Source: Akkermansiaceae bacterium UBA1315 (GTDB lineage: Bacteria; Verrucomicrobiota; Verrucomicrobiia; Verrucomicrobiales; Akkermansiaceae). From it: a DNA stretch of 9,000 nucleotides. Both the position numbers and the translations under genes were made by a program. The stretch is from assembly GCA_002307065.1 (NCBI GenBank), contig DBTN01000021.1:26767-35766 (forward strand), read 5' to 3'. Positions 7,118-9,000 of this stretch are shown here, one piece after another. The notes beneath the pieces are model-generated. The model was not told where the DNA came from and searched no databases. It saw only the letters and a program-made list of their open reading frames with translations. Every line of letters starts with the position of its first letter. The stretch's first letter is position 1.

Positions 7118-7501
7118 GTGACTCACCCCACTGCACCGCAATCCTTCTCTGAACAGCCTTGGCGCGCCACTGCGGCGGCTGTGGTAGAGGAGTTATTTCC
7201 GGTTTCCGCGCAATCGGCTTGGGATGATCTGCTCGATTTGCGGATGAAATTGCTTCACGAAAGGGATTGGGCAGAGGTTTTGGAAACGTTCCTGACCTGT
7301 CGCCGCCAGCTTGAGGAAGACCATTATTTGCCGTTTTACCGGTTGCGCCGGATTTTGGTGAGTCATTTGCAGCTGGAAAACGACGGAATTTCTCTCGCAC
7401 GTTTGATGCGGAAGCGGAATTTCAGTTTCCGGAAATGGCAGCAAGTCACGCAGAAACGTGGCGCTCCATTCCGTGGCTTACGCGAGGTTTCGGCAATCTA
7501 A
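7118..7501 (+). CDS. Hypothetical protein, small, helical, basic C-terminus
   Basis: A 127-codon frame from GTG at 7118 to TAA at 7499-7501. I do not recognise a family. The translation looks like a genuine folded protein: it has four Trp (15, 35, 51, 107), mixed charge, and heptad-like hydrophobic spacing in AWDDLLDLRMKLLHERDWAEVLETFLTCRRQLEEDHYLPFYRLRRIL (about 34-80), suggesting two or three helices. The C-terminal third is strongly basic and aromatic (LMRKRNFSFRKWQQVTQKRGAPFRGLR, about 96-122), which could bind nucleic acid or an acidic partner; that is inference. No signal peptide or membrane segment. The opposite-strand frame over the same bases gives Pro/Arg-rich low-complexity sequence and is judged a shadow. 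It is divergent from carA and is followed by 335 non-coding bases. The start could also lie slightly inside the frame. Confidence 0.6.
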   Translation: MTHPTAPQSFSEQPWRATAAAVVEELFPVSAQSAWDDLLDLRMKLLHERDWAEVLETFLTCRRQLEEDHYLPFYRLRRILVSHLQLENDGISLARLMRKRNFSFRKWQQVTQKRGAPFRGLREVSAI

Positions 7502-7836
7502 GCTCTCCGCGTGAGATGATTTCCGAGTGACCCAGGTTTCCCGGCTGGTGACGGTGGATTTTTAGGGAGCGGATCTGAGATAGGCGTTCGGGCGAAACGA
7601 GTTTTTTATAAAAGGCTGTGAGGCTCGCAACTGGAAGCTTGTGGATGAGAGGTCTGGGCAAGGTGGATCTTGGGATGGGGCGGCTTGCAAGAGGAGTAGG
7701 GGGGGGAATTTTTTATAATTTTTTTATTTGCCTCTATTGACTCTGTAAATACATTGATCATTAACAAAGGTTAAATGATCTGCCCGTTGCGGCGTTCGTT
7801 TTTCGTTTTTCCCCCCACATCAATCCCCCCAAACCG
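7502..7836. promoter_or_regulatory. 335-bp non-coding region upstream of the Gly-X-Y repeat protein
   Basis: No convincing gene: the only open minus-strand stretch (about 7446-7661) starts at TTG and overlaps the end of the orphan gene. The second half has features expected of a regulatory region: an eight-G run at 7699-7706, directly followed by AT-rich sequence with T6 and T7 tracts (about 7707-7729), a TTGACT hexamer at 7737-7742 resembling a -35 element, an imperfect palindrome at 7756-7780, and a pyrimidine-rich leader with two C6 runs (7811-7816 and 7825-7830) just before the ATG at 7837. Spaced 17 bp from TTGACT is ATTAAC, a poor -10, so the exact promoter is unsettled. No intrinsic terminator for the preceding gene was convincing. 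Confidence 0.4.
7756..7780. promoter_or_regulatory. Imperfect palindrome with two GATC sites, candidate operator
   Basis: GATCATT at 7756-7762 and AATGATC at 7774-7780 are perfect 7-bp inverted arms. Inside them AAC (7763-7765) and GTT (7770-7772) continue the symmetry with a single unpaired A at 7773, around an AAAG centre. The element lies just downstream of the TTGACT hexamer and 57 bp before the ATG at 7837, a position suitable for a repressor or other dimeric regulator binding at or after the promoter. Each arm carries a GATC tetranucleotide, which could make it sensitive to adenine methylation if the host has a Dam-like enzyme. Confidence 0.45.
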
Positions 7837-9000
7837 ATGAAACCAAGGCTTCATAATGTCTTCAGCACTCGTGTAATTTCAACTCTGGCCGTCGCGGCGC
7901 TCGGCGCTGGAACGGCGAACGCCGCCCAGAGCGGCTCGACGGGCACGACGGGCCAAACGCTTGCTCAGGATGAAAAAGCGGAAAACCTCACCCAAGTCAG
8001 CGGAGGAACCGGGACCGCAGCAACGGCAGGAACGACCGGCGTCGCTGGTGGTATTGGTGGAAATGGAGCGGCCGGGAACGCCGGAGTCGATGGTGCGAAT
8101 GGTAACGCTGGCACAGCGGGGGAGGACGGTACGACCCTTTTGCAAGCTCAAGATGGCGCTACCGGAACGAACGGAGCCGATGGCGAAGATGGAACGGAGG
8201 TTGGCACAACCGGAAGCGTCGGCGCTTCGGTCGGTGACGTCGCGGCGATCACCAGTTTGGGAACGACCGGCACTAAAGGTACCTCTGGAACTGCCCTAGG
8301 AGATGCTGGAAATGGAGCCGACGGCACCGACGGTACTCCGGGGATTGATGGCACCGATGCGAATGGTGCGGACGGCTTGCCAGGAGTTGCTGGAGTTTCC
8401 GGCGGTACCGGTGGAGCCGGAGAAGATGGGGGCATTGCGACGGATGGAACCGAAGGCACCGCCGGGACGGATGGGGCCGACGGCGCGGATGGTAACGCCG
8501 GCGGGACCGGAGGCACCGGTGGAACGGGCGCGACGGGAAATACCGGTCTAACCGGCCTGCAAGGCGGCACCGGTGGAACCGGCGGCTCTGGAGGCGCCGG
8601 AGAAAACGGCGGCACGGGCGGAGATGGAACTCGTGGTGCAGATGGCGGCAACGGCACGGATGGCACCGCCGGCGCGGATGGGGCTGACGGAACCGACGGT
8701 GAAGATGGTCAAAAAGGCTCGAATGGGGCAGACGGTGCCCAAGGGGAGGATGGCGGAGATGGTGGAGACGGCGGTGTTGGATACGCAGTGGGAGAAAATT
8801 CTGAATTGGTAAACCGCGGTACAATCACAGGCGGAGCAGGATCCGCGGGTGCCGATGGCGGTGAAGGTGGCGATGGCGGTGACGGCGGAACGGGCGGTGC
8901 CGGAGGAAACGGGGGAGCTGGAGGAGACGGTGGCGTCGGCGGTGACGGTGGCGCGGGATCTTCAGGAGAACAAGGAGGCTCAGGTGGTACCGGCGGAAAC
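7837..9000 (+). CDS. Secreted collagen-like Gly-X-Y repeat protein, N-terminal part (autotransporter-like passenger)
   Basis: The frame opens with ATG at 7837 and stays open for 388 codons to the window end; the gene continues. Residues 1-29 form a Sec signal peptide: MKPRLHNVFSTR, hydrophobic VISTLAVAALGAG, then TANA with likely cleavage after Ala29 or Ala30. After a short Gln/Thr/Ser linker the protein is nearly all Gly-X-Y. Residues 56-119 keep Gly in phase except at 62, 101 and 104; residues 177-315 have Gly at 46 of 47 expected positions (Ala at 201); residues 332-386 have Gly at all 19. X and Y positions are mostly Asp, Thr, Ala, Gly, Asn and Glu. Beyond the signal region I see only two Pro (168, 182), and there is no Cys or Trp in the whole stretch; it is strongly acidic. 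A break at 316-331 reads YAVGENSELVNRGTIT, resembling the LxNSGTIxGG units of Gly-rich autotransporter passengers. Predicted role is a fibrous cell-surface or secreted protein; a C-terminal beta-barrel or other anchor is expected outside the window but not seen. Continuity of frame, signal peptide and repeat phase support real coding. Confidence 0.88.
   Translation, partial: MKPRLHNVFSTRVISTLAVAALGAGTANAAQSGSTGTTGQTLAQDEKAENLTQVSGGTGTAATAGTTGVAGGIGGNGAAGNAGVDGANGNAGTAGEDGTTLLQAQDGATGTNGADGEDGTEVGTTGSVGASVGDVAAITSLGTTGTKGTSGTALGDAGNGADGTDGTPGIDGTDANGADGLPGVAGVSGGTGGAGEDGGIATDGTEGTAGTDGADGADGNAGGTGGTGGTGATGNTGLTGLQGGTGGTGGSGGAGENGGTGGDGTRGADGGNGTDGTAGADGADGTDGEDGQKGSNGADGAQGEDGGDGGDGGVGYAVGENSELVNRGTITGGAGSAGADGGEGGDGGDGGTGGAGGNGGAGGDGGVGGDGGAGSSGEQGGSGGTGGN
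8002..8199 (+). repeat. First Gly-X-Y block (residues 56-121)
   Basis: Gly falls on every third residue from 56 to 119, with substitutions only at 62 (Ala), 101 (Leu) and 104 (Ala). The substitutions at 101 and 104 make a small hydrophobic patch TTLLQAQ that keeps the triplet phase, like the tolerated interruptions in bacterial collagens. After 119 the phase slips by one, then residues 130-141 (ASVGDVAAITSL) leave the pattern altogether. Confidence 0.8.
8365..8781 (+). repeat. Main Gly-X-Y block (residues 177-315)
   Basis: Forty-seven consecutive triplet positions, of which 46 are Gly; only residue 201 (Ala in GGIATDG) deviates. Codons for Gly vary (GGT, GGC, GGA, GGG), so the pattern is conserved at the protein level and not simply a recent DNA tandem expansion. 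Local near-duplications at DNA level do occur, for example GGCACCGGTGGAAC at 8514-8527-ish and again near 8567. One GLPG (180-183) is the only collagen-typical Pro triplet here. Confidence 0.85.
8830..9000 (+). repeat. Second Gly-X-Y block, mostly Gly-Gly-X (residues 332-388)
   Basis: After the non-collagenous module the Gly phase restarts and is perfect at 332, 335 and so on to 386. Here the residue next to Gly is often also Gly, giving GGD, GGT, GGA, GGN and GGV triplets. The composition therefore shifts from the mixed G-X-Y of the main block to a GGX type, which is more like polyglycine-II-forming proteins than true collagen. The block is cut by the window end. Confidence 0.8.

Noticed and set aside
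7047..7400. Minus-strand frame of 117 codons antisense to the orphan gene
   Set aside because: The translation is Pro/Arg-rich low complexity and would overlap the carA leader; the plus-strand translation is far more protein-like.
7470..7530. Weak hairpin near the end of the orphan gene (CTTACGCG against CGCGTGAG)
   Set aside because: It starts inside the coding region and is not followed by a T run, so it is not credible as an intrinsic terminator.
7446..7661. Minus-strand frame of 71 codons
   Set aside because: It begins at TTG, overlaps the end of the better-supported plus-strand gene and shows no recognisable domain.
8148..8824. Long minus-strand Pro-rich and His/Arg-rich open frames opposite the Gly repeat gene
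   Set aside because: They are the complement of Gly-rich codons (GGN read backwards gives NCC, Pro), have no signal peptide or domain, and the plus frame is continuous from a good start with a phased repeat.
7837..9000. CRISPR array or RTX toxin repeats in the Gly-rich region
   Set aside because: The DNA repeats are degenerate 9-bp codon triplets without spacers, so not CRISPR. RTX nonapeptides need GGxGxDxUx with a hydrophobic residue, which is absent here.
1..9000. tRNA, rRNA, insertion sequences, phage or plasmid genes
   Set aside because: No cloverleaf, rRNA-like conserved stretch, transposase or integrase motif was seen on either strand.

Overview
The window reads as chromosome of a Gram-negative bacterium. 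The evidence is a tripartite efflux operon with an outer-membrane lipoprotein channel and a periplasmic adaptor, plus a Gly-rich secreted protein carrying a motif familiar from autotransporter passengers. Base composition looks moderately GC-rich (estimated by eye). None of the nine gene starts examined has a convincing Shine-Dalgarno sequence, and four of them (permease, uppS, carA, orphan) use GTG. My best guess is a member of the PVC group, perhaps Verrucomicrobiota. This is an inference from gene style and not from a marker gene, so it is weak.

Region 1 (1-3576, minus strand) is a TolC/NodT-type outer-membrane lipoprotein, then a MacA-like (HlyD/RND-type) adaptor, then a MacB/LolD-type ABC ATPase, then the first 30 codons of a MacB/FtsX-type permease that leaves the window at base 1. 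Spacings of 18 bp, a 4-bp ATGA overlap and 29 bp indicate one operon. The ATPase and permease are separate genes, whereas in the classical MacB they are fused. Together they would form an inner-membrane to outer-membrane exporter of unknown substrate.

Region 2 (3674-6989, minus strand) holds housekeeping genes in transcription order carA (carbamoyl-phosphate synthase small subunit), purA (adenylosuccinate synthetase) and uppS (undecaprenyl diphosphate synthase). carB is not in the window. The carA-purA junction contains an AT-rich array of 7-bp units in opposite orientations that forms a 12-bp perfect inverted repeat and includes the last codons of carA.

Region 3 (6990-7836) starts with a divergent intergenic region, followed by a plus-strand orphan gene of 127 codons. 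A 335-bp non-coding stretch follows, with homopolymer tracts, a -35-like hexamer and an imperfect palindrome bearing two GATC sites.

Region 4 (7837-9000, plus strand) is the most unusual part. It is an uninterrupted frame of 388 codons that runs off the window end. It encodes a Sec signal peptide followed by collagen-like Gly-X-Y repeats that are almost free of proline, have no Cys or Trp, and are rich in Asp, Thr and Ala. The Gly phase is nearly perfect over residues 177-315 and perfect over 332-386. The two blocks are separated by a short non-collagenous module with the sequence LVNRGTITGG. I infer a large surface-exposed fibrous protein, probably the start of an autotransporter-like passenger.
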